A DNA stretch of 64,000 nucleotides from Diphasiastrum complanatum. Taxonomy: Eukaryota; Streptophyta; Lycopodiopsida; Lycopodiales; Lycopodiaceae. Where the stretch lies: the NCBI GenBank assembly GCA_029204225.1, contig CM055096.1:59753534-59817533 (forward strand), written 5' to 3'. The notes under the pieces were generated by a model that saw only the letters and a program-made list of their open reading frames with translations, was not told where the DNA came from and did not search any database. A program made the translations under genes and the position numbers. Shown here piece after piece: positions 13,605 through 26,400 of the stretch. Every line of letters starts with the position of its first letter. Positions within the stretch are counted from its first letter, which is position 1.

Positions 13605-14390
13605 ATTATTAAGGTCTTTTCCATGCCAAAAGGCATATAAGACTAAAAGATACATCCAAGTATGATGGAGACAAGATGGGAAAATGCCGTCAACCAGATA
13701 AGGAAAACTAAACTAAAACTAACCACTATGCAATAGTCGGTGAATATGTGATGCGAAAATGCAGCCATTTACAAGGTCAGCTGGACATCAAACTCAAACT
13801 CAGTTCTATTCTAACTCCAAATTCAAGCTAATCTATTTCGTTTCAGCTAAACATTTAGCTTCAACAAAACGGATTTTACCGTCTCTGTATATGAGATGTT
13901 CCTTGTATCCTTTGCTATTTCCAAAGCCTCTTTTCTTTCCACCACTGGTACAAAGGTGGGTTCTTCATCCAAGAAAATCTTGGTATCTTTTAGTTTATTT
14001 ATTTGATGTAGTACATCCTGTCGAGACTACAATGAGGTGAAGCGTAGGACCGGGGTACTAGCATCTTTCTTGGTGCGCTAGGCTGATTCCAAACCTTTGT
14101 CATGATGATGGAGAGTAGCTTTCAATTTTTTTTTGGCTTCTGTAAGAGCATTTTGAGAGGTAGGGACTGGTCAGGGAAGGCAGGACCGGAGCATTAGGGC
14201 GGACAGGACCTGAGCGGAGGACAGAAGCTGAGCGGATAGGTAGGGCGGACAGGGTAGGGCGGACCTGGGGCGGTGGACAGCAGGGACAGGGCAGTCAGGG
14301 TCGTAGAGCACCAGCGCTGGCAGGAGCACCATCGCTGAGCACCAGCGCTAGCAGGAGCACCATCGCTGCGAGAGGACAAGAGAAAGTGAA

Positions 14391-14460
<70 letters not shown>

Positions 14461-17400
14461 AGAAAGAAAGCTTTATTAATGTCTTTTTCCATGCCAAAAG
14501 GCATATAAGACTAATGAAGTACATGTCATGTATGTGGTAACCATGGGAGCATATAAAAAAAACGTCTCCAAACTGTAATGAAGAAAAACATCTAGTGCAA
14601 CCTAAAATAGACACGTATGCGAGAATGTGCATAATAATAATCATATGTGTCTCGGGTAAGATGTCAAGGCTGTGCTGCATCTGCTGTGCTGCTGCTGCTG
14701 TAAAAAGATGTAATGCGAGCCACAGTATGGGAAAGCACTGGAGTTTGCCGGCGGCGTCTGTGAGTATGAGCACGTGTGTGTATGATAGTAGTAGTAGTAC
14801 GCCCCTGCGTAGAATGTCTAGTAATCCTGGTGGTATCCTGATGCTGAGAGGTACACTGTCTCTGATCTCTATGAGCATGAGAGCGGCCAACATCCTCGTC
14901 GTCATCCTCATCATAATCCTCATCCTCAGGTACTAAATCATGCGATCTCCGTCTAGTAAAGAACGAAGTAATCAATGGCTGTGAGGTAAAATGTTGGGGT
15001 CTCTCGTATAGATCTCTTTGTAGTCTGGACATCTCATGTACCATGAGAGCAACACACCGTGGGTCCTCATAAAGCTATGAGAGATCGTAGAGTGGTAGGC
15101 ATCTCTCGGAACAGGCAGTGATATCGTCGTGTAATCTCATAATATACAGGGCACTGAAATATAAAGTGCTCCTCAGACTCCACCTCACCTAGGGAGTAGA
15201 ACTGGCAAATCCGCTCCTCTCTGGGAATATCGTGGAACCTCCCAGTCTCAATAGCTAGTTGATGAGAGGACACCCTAAGCTGCCCCAATGTGAATCTGAG
15301 GCAATGTGACAATCCCGAGTCCAAGTAGCGTGGCATGACCGGGGTCCCTGATGCATCTAGCTCCAAGAAATGAGTCCGATAGAAAGCTGGCTTAACCCCT
15401 AACTGCCAATCTGATTTTGTGAATTCAGTACACCACACCTCGCTTTGTGCATAGCTGTGGGAGTAACCAATCTGTCGAACAGATGATGCTTATTTACCGT
15501 GTCTTGAATGTTTCTCTTGAAGCAAAACTGTTTGAAGACAACTTGGGATGACTGCCCCTTTCCTAATCGATGAGTGGCTGCGAGTGTCATGCTAGAAATC
15601 TGACCTGTGGACTTTGAAGTATCTAGTAGTTGCTTTCCAAAATAGTGTTTGTTTTAGCATATAAGATCGAGATGTATTAAAGACCAAATTTACCATAAAT
15701 TTGGTCTTCTTGACATTGAGGTTTTGTCCCGATGGGTGCAACGGGGCTGGAGGTAAAGTAAAATGGTAAAATGGAGGTTGATTGTAGCAGTACCAGAGGG
15801 AAAGGAAATGAGGTTGTTGGGGAATGGTCAACTTACTAGACAAGTCAAAGGCTCACTGTTTCATCAAAACACATTTTGAACAAAGAAACGCGTTTGAAAT
15901 GCCCCTTTCGAAACGGGCCCGTTTCGAAATGCATTTCTTACGTTCGAAACGGCTGTTATATAAATGCAATTTTTTTTGACTGAGAAAAGCGACAATACAC
16001 AGTTTCTCCTCTTGAAATTACATTCTCATGAAATTGGATGTATCTACTTGGTACTAGTCTTTCTATGACATGTCTAAACCCCAAAAAACCCATTTTCAAA
16101 AAAAGAAATTCCCGTTTCGAACCTGAACCTCTCGTTTCAAACGCGTTTCAAACCCGTTTTGACACGACGTACGAAACGGACCCATGAAAGATTGCAAAGG
16201 CTGTAAATTTGTGGGATGATGGGCTTTATTGACAGGAAAATTGGACTCGGTGCCTTGCTGAATCGTGGGAGGGCTGGAAGATAAGTGTAGAAGCAACAAG
16301 TGTTGGAGGTAAAATCATGTGGGATTGGAATGGAAATAAAGATAGCAGAAAGTGTTAGAAATGGTGGCATTGAGTGAAAAACAAATAGGCTAGCAAATAA
16401 GTAAAGGAAGGGAAAATAATGGTTCCATAAACTAGGTAAGGCATTGGGTTTGGGTAAATGGTTTCAAGCCTGAAGATCAGGGATTCTTAGAGAAACACAA
16501 CATATTTGATGCCTTATTAAACTTGAAAACTAAGACAGCCAAGGACACAGGGCCAAGGACACGATGTCAAACTCAAGTAGGGAGGGGAAATCATTGCTTA
16601 CAGGGAAGAAAAATATATTGATGATAAGAAATTAGGAGGGAATTGTACCACTATGTGGATGCAAATCTGTGGGATAATGGGTGGAATAATGAAATGCTGT
16701 TGACAGATGAAGCTTGAAGGGGGTTGGCAGGGCTCTCCAGGTTCGCTGTTCGAAGAGAAAATATCACTTGTCATGCTGGAATCGTGTGCCACTTATCCTC
16801 ATATCATAATATGAAATCAAAGCATGAAGGTTGGCTAGATGATCTTAGTATAGTCTTTTTGCCTAAACAATAGACAGTGGTTCTACTCGTGATTTTATTA
16901 ATTCTTGTCTTGTGCATAAACTCAAACTGACAACTGAAGTCGACAATCATAGATATAAAGTTTATCTAGTTTCAGGAGCCTAGTTGGAGACTTGGAACGT
17001 TAAAGTGCTGCTCCCGCAAATACACAAGAACGAGATTCTAGTTGAGTGCAGAAGTAAGTAAAAAAGATGATAGATGGTGATGCTCATGGAGAGATCTAGA
17101 TGTTGAGAGAGGGATCCATGTGTAGCACTGTGTTCTTGAGTCTCTATCTCCAAATACTAGAACCCATGGGTACTATGCAACCAAACTGAAAAATAGATCA
17201 CATTTTGTAGTGAAGTAAAGCTTTGTACTATTGCCACAAGGGAAGGGTGGCAGTTATAGATCTTCATGAGGTCTATGGGAATAGTTAGAAGATGGTTCTT
17301 TCCTTAGAGCAAACATCTTGAATCATCCCTTGCAAAGTGAAATGATATGATGTATTATGACTATAATCGTGATCCACCAAAAGTCCTTGCAATCATGTGC

Positions 17401-20400
17401 TGGTGTAGACTCACTGTGTAGTATTGCTTCTGTGCATATCTCCTTAATATTTTTTGTTATTTCACGGTAACATTTTTTTAAGCAGAAAAAGCTTGAGCTT
17501 AGAGCAGGATCATTGGCTAACATCACTGAAAGATGCCCTTCATAGATGTGAAGGTGCCCTTTGTTCATTGCAGCCTTTTGTCCTGCTCAAACATGCGAGT
17601 GCTTTGTTAAGAGACAACCATCTCTGTTTGACTGAAAACAAACAACCTTTATCACACAATTGTTATGAAAATCATTTAAAGTCTATCGTGTGAATGTATA
17701 AGTGTTCATACTGAAAACCTGTGTTTGAATGTACTTTAGCTTCATCTAACAATATTGAGATCTGTGTACTAGGTCTGTCACAATCTGCTGGTGGATCTCA
17801 GCACTCTGGAGTTGATCTCCCATCATCTCGTGATCCACCTCATCCTGCGTCGTCTCCTTCATCCAAAATGGATGATTTCGCTGCTACAAGTCTAATGGAA
17901 CAAGCTGTAGTTTCGTCCAGTCGTATAGGTTCCAAGTCTATGCCATTTGGCTCGGTGACTAAGTCAAGTTTACAATTGCATACGTCTTTAGGGTCACAGA
18001 AAAGGGCATCATTGGATGGCCTTCATTTTTATTCACATTTATCTTCAGTTGGAGCACATGATATGCCATATGTGAAAGACAGGGTAAGTAAAAGCTGGTC
18101 AGGTGTTGAGGATAGTGTTCTCAGGGATTCAGATAGGCTTAGAAGATATGAGTCACAAATGGGCCAACCTGTTGCAGATAATGCTTACAGTAACATGCCT
18201 GGATTCCAAAGGCCCCTTCTTAGAGTTAGTGGTCCTGGAAGGTCTTTAGTAACTAATAGAAATCTTATGGAAGAAAACCCGCTACGGTTTGCGGAGGTTT
18301 CCAATGGTTATCATGGATCAGTATCCCTGAGTGATGTGCTGGTTGAAGGTCTTAGTGCTAATTCAAACTGGTCCACTAGAGTTGCTGCCTTCAATTTTCT
18401 TGTGAAGCTGATTCAAACTGGACCCAAAGGCTTGCTAGAGATCACTCAGAACTTCGATAAAGTTATGAAATTGTTTTGTAAATACTTGGATGATCCACAT
18501 CATAAAGTGGCACAGGCAGCTTTAAAAGCTCTCTCAGAGATTGTGCCCAATTCTCGAAAGCCTTTTGAAGCATACTTGGAGCGGATTCTTCCACACATTT
18601 TTTCACGTTTGGTAGATCCAAAGGAAGTCATACGTCAACTTGGTACAACTGCACTAGAAATTATATCAAAGACATACAGCGTGGAGTCATTACTTCCTGC
18701 ACTATTACGCTCACTTGATGAGCAAAGGTCACTCAAAGCCAAAATTGCAATCATAGAATTTGCTAACACAGCAGTTGCAAAGCTAGCAGCAGCCCCTGAA
18801 TCTTCTGGGGGAAGCCCTTTAATGAGGCTTTGGCTAGCTAAACTAGTTCCTCTTGCAAGTGACAAAAATCAGAAATTAAAGGAGATATCTGTAACTGGCA
18901 TCATAGGAATCTATTCTCACTATGATTCTACAGCAGTGGTGAACTTCATTTTGGATTTAGGAATTGATGATCAGAACAGCCTGAGGCGCGTACTGAAGCA
19001 TTATACACCACGAATTGAGGTTGATGTTATTTCCCATTTGCAGAGCAAACATCAGCGAAGCTTTTCCAAGTCAACAAGTGATCAAGTAAACAGCGTTCCA
19101 ACTATGTGGGATGCTAGTTATGGTGGAAGATTCTCCGCTGCAAGGAACCAATCAACAGAAAGTTACTCCTCAGAGTCAGTCAACAGTGAAAATAGCAAAA
19201 AGCTAGGTGCCAATCAATGCGATCCCATTACATTTGAAGGCCAAATTGTAGGTGACAATATTCAGAACAAGTCATTGTACCATCAAGAGCACAGGATTGG
19301 GACATCTGTCAACTTGGAACACTCCAAAGGTTATGAATCGCTAAGCAATGAAATGCATGATATTGATAGCCATGTGAGAGGGCAAGGAAACCGGACTTTC
19401 ATGAGGTCAACTTCTCGTCAACCTAGTTCTGAAGTCAGAGAAGGCCAGTTGAACCCTGATTTGCTTCTCTCTGAAAGTACATATGATCACAACATGGAGA
19501 AGAATGCATCTGTTCAGGATGCCCATCTAAGTGGAGAAACCCTGACACATGCATCTCGAGATTCAGACTTGAACGTTCCTGCTTTATTGCATCAGGCAAA
19601 GCACAAATTCTTTTGTGTGATTCTATTTGGAAAGTAAATTGATGGAATTTATTTATATTGATGATCTTCTATTATGAGCCTCGTGCTACTAAAGCTCTGA
19701 AGTTTGCTTGAAAAAATCATCAAGTTTTCAAGTATTGGGTATAGTAAGCCACAAACTTTAAGTAGTGTTGTTGCTGGATACTTCTGCAGATGTCTAAAGG
19801 TGCTGATGAGGTGTTCAAGCATGAGAAAACAGAAGCGTTGCACAAGTTCATGGAAATGTCCCACGCAAATGCTTCAGGCTGGTGCCAGGTATTGCCACTT
19901 TTATTTTTTGATGTGCTCTCTTTTCAGGTCACTTTGATGATAGTTTTGTAAAAGCTGGAAGATTGATTCTACAATAAATACGACACTATTGTTGGAAAAC
20001 ATCTTGTAGCTTCATCCAAATCTCTTGATTTGAGATGTATGTCCTTCCATTTGTAGTCTATTCATGCAAATTGCAATACTTTTGGATTCTAAAGACTAGA
20101 ATCTTTTTCTATTTTCATATGGTACTAGAAATGAGAGACGAAGGGAAGCCCAAGCTTAGTTGCTGATTTTTTGAAGGTCTGAACTTTTTTTTTTACATCG
20201 ATTGTTTTGTTGTGCATGCGTTTGTTGGATCTCCATCATGCAGAAGATTGAGGTAGTTAGTGCAGTATTTTTTTTTCCAAATGCAATGCTGGCTTTTGAT
20301 GTTCATTATGGAGGTGCTTCATGTTTCTCACGCGACTCGCTTTCTCAGTTGATTGCTTCTTCAAGACAGTGGAAGATTCAAATAGAGACAAATTTGCATT

Positions 20401-23400
20401 CAAAATCAATAATCATAGTAATTGTTTAATGGAGGTCAATGTAGTTCTTTGCTAATTTAGAAGAATGAATTGGTTGATATAAAAGAGATGTTCGAGTAAA
20501 ATTCTTCATAGAAAGTGGACCTTTTTAAAAGTTTTCAGATGTATTTTCTTTTATTATGATGTGGGGCTTAAAACAACATTCTACCTTTCTGACAATTAGT
20601 ATATCTTGTGGGATTCACATATTTAGAATGCTACCTATCTAAGGACGTCTGCTTGTTAAAAGGAGCTTTTTATGTTTTTTTGCACTCAAACTTGCTGGTG
20701 AACACATTTTTCATCTGGTAAAAGTTTCAGGGTTGAATGCCTCTAAACTTCTTGCTTGGCAGCCTGCATAATACCGCTAGCTAATAATGATGACGTTTTA
20801 CATTGTGCTTATATTGGCTTGTGCATTTGTACTTTTTTATCACTATTTGTGTAGATATGTTAAGTGCTTTGATGGTCTTTGTACGTTTTCTGGAATCCAG
20901 AGGGCTTCTTCATAACTGTTTTCATTCTTAAGCACGGTGAACTTTTCTTATTGATATTTTAGGTAATGGAATCACACTGGCACAGTTACTGATGTCATCC
21001 AGAATTGCAGAGAGGACATAGCAGTCAAGGCAGTGCATTGAGTCTACATTGCACAGGCAGAGGGCCTATAGCTAATTTATGTGCTTTCGTCTTTTTAGGG
21101 TATAGATGGTTGATCTTTGAGTCCACAAACATTTTTCTACTGTATGTTGCATTCCTTAGTTTCATGTATTGACAATCAATTTTGAACCCTAAGCCCTACA
21201 CTTTAAACCCTGAACCATAAAACCGGAGCCCTAAAGTGTGACCCTGAACCCTATATCCTAAGCTCTAAACCAGAATCCTGCAGGGAAGTATGTGAATGGC
21301 ATGCAGTTCAATTATGCATCTTGGTTTCCAAGGGGGGCTTGACCATTGGACCAAAGAAATTCTGGATGCCAAGCTTACCAACAGAATGCAACTCATCATC
21401 CCTTTTATAATCTTTCTCCATTTTGTTGTACAGTAATGTTCAAGCATTTATATTCCAGGCATTAATTGTATCTCAAAGTCAAAGTTCTGACTAAGTTTTT
21501 TCACCTATTCTGGAATATCACATTCCAATGCTTATTTTACCATTGTACACCATGCAGTATTTTAATCAGATTCTGACTGCTATATTGGAGACGCTGGATG
21601 ACCCTTCCCAAGTGAATAAAGAGCTTGCGCTGTCAGTGATTCATGAGATGCTTAATAACCAGGTAAAACTTGTTTTGTTGGTTTCCGGGGTAAGGTCTGT
21701 AGCGAGTCAGCCCATTGCTCAATCTCTTCTTGCTCGGTTTTCATGCTTTCTCACTTGAGTAAACATTTGGTAGTTGCCAAAAAGCCTCCTCTAGTGTTGT
21801 AGTTTGTAATTGTAAAGTCTTAATAAGATTGGGAAGGCGTTTTCATTTACTCCTAATATCTGAGAGTAGTGGTTGATAAGTATCTGCTTACCCTTATCAG
21901 AACATTTTCATCTTATAGAAGGATAACATGGAGGACTCAGTGGAAGTTGTACTGGAAAGGCTTCTCCATATCAGCAAAGATTCTGACACCAAGGTATCAA
22001 ATAGTTAAGCACTTTGTATAAGCTACAACTTCATTTGGAGCAGATTTGGTAATATCTATGAGACTGCAATTCTTTAAGCTAGACATTTGCTACTACTTTC
22101 ACTGTTACCAATTCTTCTGCATTTTAATCTCATTTTTGCTTCATGCCTATCATGGGATGTCTATTGTCATTACTTGATCCTGCAAGATAGATCAGCTTGC
22201 TCGTCTGAACATAATTGGTCAATGAAACATGTGGATGGTTTGACTTTACTTTCTAATCTTTGTCTGCAGGTTAAAAATGCAGCTGATCAATGCCTGAACA
22301 CTGTTTTAACTCGCTTTGATCCTTATCGATGTCTCACGGTACGTATGCAAAACTTTCCCAGTTAAGTTTAAGGCTGCCACCATTTCTCTCAGTAATAGTT
22401 GTTTTTTATATTGAAACTGTTTTCAAACTTGGTGCATAGTCATTTCTCTGAAAGTATGTTGTCTGCAGGTTGTTGTACCTTTACTTTCTTGTGAGGATGA
22501 GAAAACACTGGTATCATGCGTCAGCTGTTTGACGAAGGTATATTTCTAAGAACTAAGGTCTCTACTTGAACAGATTGTTCAGTCTTGATTAACTGCTAGA
22601 GTAAGCTATTACATAACAAGATAATATGTATTTCTTGACCCTCCAAGAGAACATGACAGGAAGATTCTATTTGTCTGGCATGTGAGCTAAATGTCTTTAA
22701 ATATTTATACCAATAATTTGACCCATGGGATAAGAATCTGCTTAAAAAATAAACACTTCTGGTGCTCAGAGATTTTTCCTGGAAAATACATAATGAAATA
22801 GCTACTACATATATTCACCTAAGAAAATTCCATCTGTGTACAAAATACTACTTGAGTCTTGACACGATATTGTTGATAACGAATTGCATAAACTTATATA
22901 GCTAAAAAATGCACTCTGCAAGATCTTCAGCTCTTCAGCTGTTCTCAATGGCTGCCAATGAAATGGTGATCAAATCTGTCTAATACAATCGATCTATCAT
23001 CTGGTTAGAATTGCTCCCTGATTTTAATTAGGAAAAATATGGAGACTTGTTTGACCTTGCAGTAACCAGCATTGACAACAGAATAGTACAAAGGTGAGAC
23101 CCTTGGAAGGTTTTTAGTTACTTAATTGTTTGTTGTTTGGTTCAATATTGAAATTTTTGAAAGAATGTTCTATAGTGAAATTATAAGCAATGTAAGAGAT
23201 ATGGAGAAATGGGTATCTCTTATGCCGGTTGAGATTGATAAAAAGAGAATTACCATCTCTGGAAGCTCAAAATGAAGGTCGTTCTATTAGCCAAGGAGTT
23301 GTGGGACATTGTTGATGGCACTGAAATCATGTCTCTCGCGTTCCTCGGTTCTATTTTTGACAGGTGAGCACCATCATACTTTTGTGAAGGTCTTCAGAAA

Positions 23401-26400
23401 TGGCATGCAAGCCTTGCAACTACAAGACTTGGGTCCCAAATAGACCCCAAATTTTGGGTATATTCAAGGGATTGAGCCAAAAACAAATGAATTGGTTTAT
23501 GAGGCAGTCATGAACACAATCACGGATAAAGCATCAATTGTAAACAAAATGGCACTAGATGTGGATCATGTAGCAACCTCCAACAAAAATGACTGTATGA
23601 ACAACATCCACAGCTAGGAGTAATAGCAGATTTCCTATAAAGAGCAGCTGTAGTGCTTCCTTCAAAGGACTCGATCAAACGTAATAATCTTGCAAGCTAC
23701 ATTATACTCTCCAGCTTCTCCTTCCCTCGAGGAAATAGCTGGTTAGGACATATCAGACTAGGCATCTGGTGATTCCTATCTGAGTTTACTAGAAGGAATT
23801 AAGAACCACATGCAGTCATGATTGATTGTGGCGCTCAAGAATATAATTGTGCCCTGTATTTCATGTACTCACTCGGGGTTCAAAATAGGCTTGACTATAC
23901 AGTAACTATGAAGTATGTGTGCTCTTCCCTACTTCAAAACGTTGCCCTCAATGTGGGCATACCAAGGAACATAAACCAAAAGGAATATCATGCTCATTAG
24001 TGGCTCAACTACTGTTGGCTGCAAGTGTATGGTAGCTGCAAGGGTTCTGGCTTGGTCGTGAAGGACAGGAGTGTGAGAAAAATTGTGTAGCCTCATCAAT
24101 GGAACAACCATCTCGCTTTACCAGATTCTACACTTTGGGTCGATGTTGTTGTAGCCTTTGTTGCATGTGAACTGGAAGAATAGGAGCGGCAAGATATTGA
24201 AGAGTTCAGGATTACTTGGAAACTGGTTGACAAGTCACTCATCTGTCCCAACAGCAGCATGTAGCAAAATAACATGAAAAATATCACATGCACGTGTAGT
24301 AGCTGGTAGCTGAAGGTGGCAAGGAACTGGACTAATCTTTTCTAGGATTTGGAAGGAACCATTATTATCGGGAGTTAATCCCTTTGTCTAAGACTGGCCA
24401 TGAAATAACTAATGTCGTGCAAACTTGAGCTTCACTTATCTCCTGCCTTCAAACTCTACATCCAATCAATGTGCATCCACTGCATTTTTTGACTGCTGCT
24501 GTATATGTCTCAAGCCTATGATCTATCAACAATATCTCATATCAAACGAGAAAGAGGCCAATGTCATTAGTATATTATTTAGTAACAAGGGAAACCTTTG
24601 TGGGATGGAGGAGGATATCGGTGTCCCAGTAGAAAAAATGAGACAATCGTATCTGCTGTTGACAGCTAAACTCTGCTAAGCAAAGCTTTTGATCCCAATT
24701 CCAACCAATAGTCTAGCAAAGTGATGTAGATAGTCCTTAAAATATGAGTAGATAACTTTGACTGTCCATCTGCGATACAAGTGTAAGCTGACCCTTGAGC
24801 ATCTAAACACGAGGAAAGTGCAGTAACTGTGTCCAAAACTCATATGTTAATCTGCTATTCGTATTAGTAAGAATAGAATGTTGTATACCATGCGTTCTTA
24901 AAAAAGCTCTCCACTACTACCATACAATGTGCTCTGTGTCCTTGGCAAACCTGTAATAAAATCCATGGAGTTACTAGTCCACAGTCGATGTGGAATGGTC
25001 CATTGTTGCAACAATCCTTGTGTCTTCTTGCCATTGGAATATACTTATTTATGGCACAAAGGGTACATGGGTGATTGAGTTAGCTCAAGACTTTCTGCAT
25101 AGAAGCCAATAAAAAAGTGTTTTGATACTACTGAAAGGCATTTGGAAAGAAAAATGGCCAGCAATAGGTCTTCGAATAATGAGCATATAGGGACGACATG
25201 CACGAGCTTATAAGCAATGATGTTTTTGGCATAGGATGGCTCCTAGACTAACAGAAGCAGCATCAGTCTCAAGAATAAATTTGGCTTCTAAAGGTGAGAA
25301 GTCAACATTATCTGTAAATTTTCACAAATACAACATGCATTGACGAGGTCCAAAACAATTTGGTGCCTTGTGCATGGTGAAGTTGTGAGAGGAGAAGATG
25401 ACTGCAACAAAATCTGAGGTGAATTTGCATTAGCATGGGGCCAACTGCAAAAAGACTCTGATATCATGAGATTATTTCAATATAGGAGACTTGATTGAAC
25501 TTTTGATGGGTTTATTTGAATGGTAATGCTGGAGTAGGAAGCTCAAAAACTTCAGTTCATGGCAAACATTTCATATTTTTAGCAAAGAGTTATTTTTTAG
25601 AGATAAGCTTAAAAGTGGACTGAAGATGGTAAAAGGATTATCCAAAGACGTGCTAAAAAGAAGGGTATCATCAAAGTCCATAATGACGCAATGAGCAATC
25701 AAGGGTTGTAGAACATTTAGAAGGTTGGTGGGCCATTCCTAATTCCAAAAGGCATTACGAGGAACTTAATAAACCTGAATCTGTATGATAAGAAGTCTTA
25801 TACTTGTCACCTGGGTGACTGTGTATCTGACCGTAACAAGCTTGGAGATCAGTCTTGGAAAACATGAAATTTTTATCCAGCTGGTCGTAACTTTTTAGCT
25901 TGAAAACAGGTGTTAAGTATGCTTCTCAGAACCCGCTCAGAAAAGCACAAATAGTATAATTTTGGAACACTAGTACCGTAAAGATAATGAAGTCCTTCAC
26001 GTACGATAGCTAAACTTGGAGTACCTAGATGATATTAGGGACTTGAATCTAATGTTCTTCTAGAGATTTTAATTGATTGTCATAGTTTGCCTTTTATACT
26101 CTGTAGGGCGGCAAAGGACATGGGTAAAGTATTATGTTGTCTCGCCTCGCTGTTCATTTTCTAACGATTTTTTGCCTCTTCAGATTGTAGGCCATCTTTC
26201 ACAAGAAGAGCTTATGTCACGATTATCGTCCTTTTTGCCAGCACTATTTGAAGCATTTAATAGCCAGAATGCAGACGTTCGAAAGGTAAAGCATCACGTG
26301 CCAAGTAGCATAAAAAAATATAGTGCTTAATCAACCTATGACCAGATGTTTCAATGTTAACATGTATAGCTGTAACTAGAACATGATATGAGCTTTGGAG

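Larger units (their letters stand above)
13540..17772. other. CLASP intron, 4.2 kb, containing LINE remnants and repeats
   Basis: The intron holds two antisense LINE 3' ends (13547-13645 and 14395-14513), an antisense LINE coding fragment (14900-15590), a GC-rich minisatellite (14307-14368), and a cluster of GTTTCGAAAC-type motifs (15880-16180). From 16200 to 17770 nothing coding was recognised. Confidence 0.75.

Noticed and set aside
13454-13640. Open frames on both strands across the GA tract after CLASP exon 8
   Set aside because: The plus frame is exon 8 reading past its donor into Arg-Glu repeats; the minus frame is the LINE tail. Neither is a separate gene.
14194-14923. Open frames with Cys/Trp or Leu/Ser repeats near the second GA tract
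   Set aside because: They come from the GC-rich minisatellite and the microsatellite, not from protein-coding conservation.
17721-17772. ATG at 17721 as the start of a separate 638-residue protein
   Set aside because: The open frame begins in intron sequence. The CLASP splice acceptor at 17771-17772 joins it to exon 8 in phase, and homology starts only after it.
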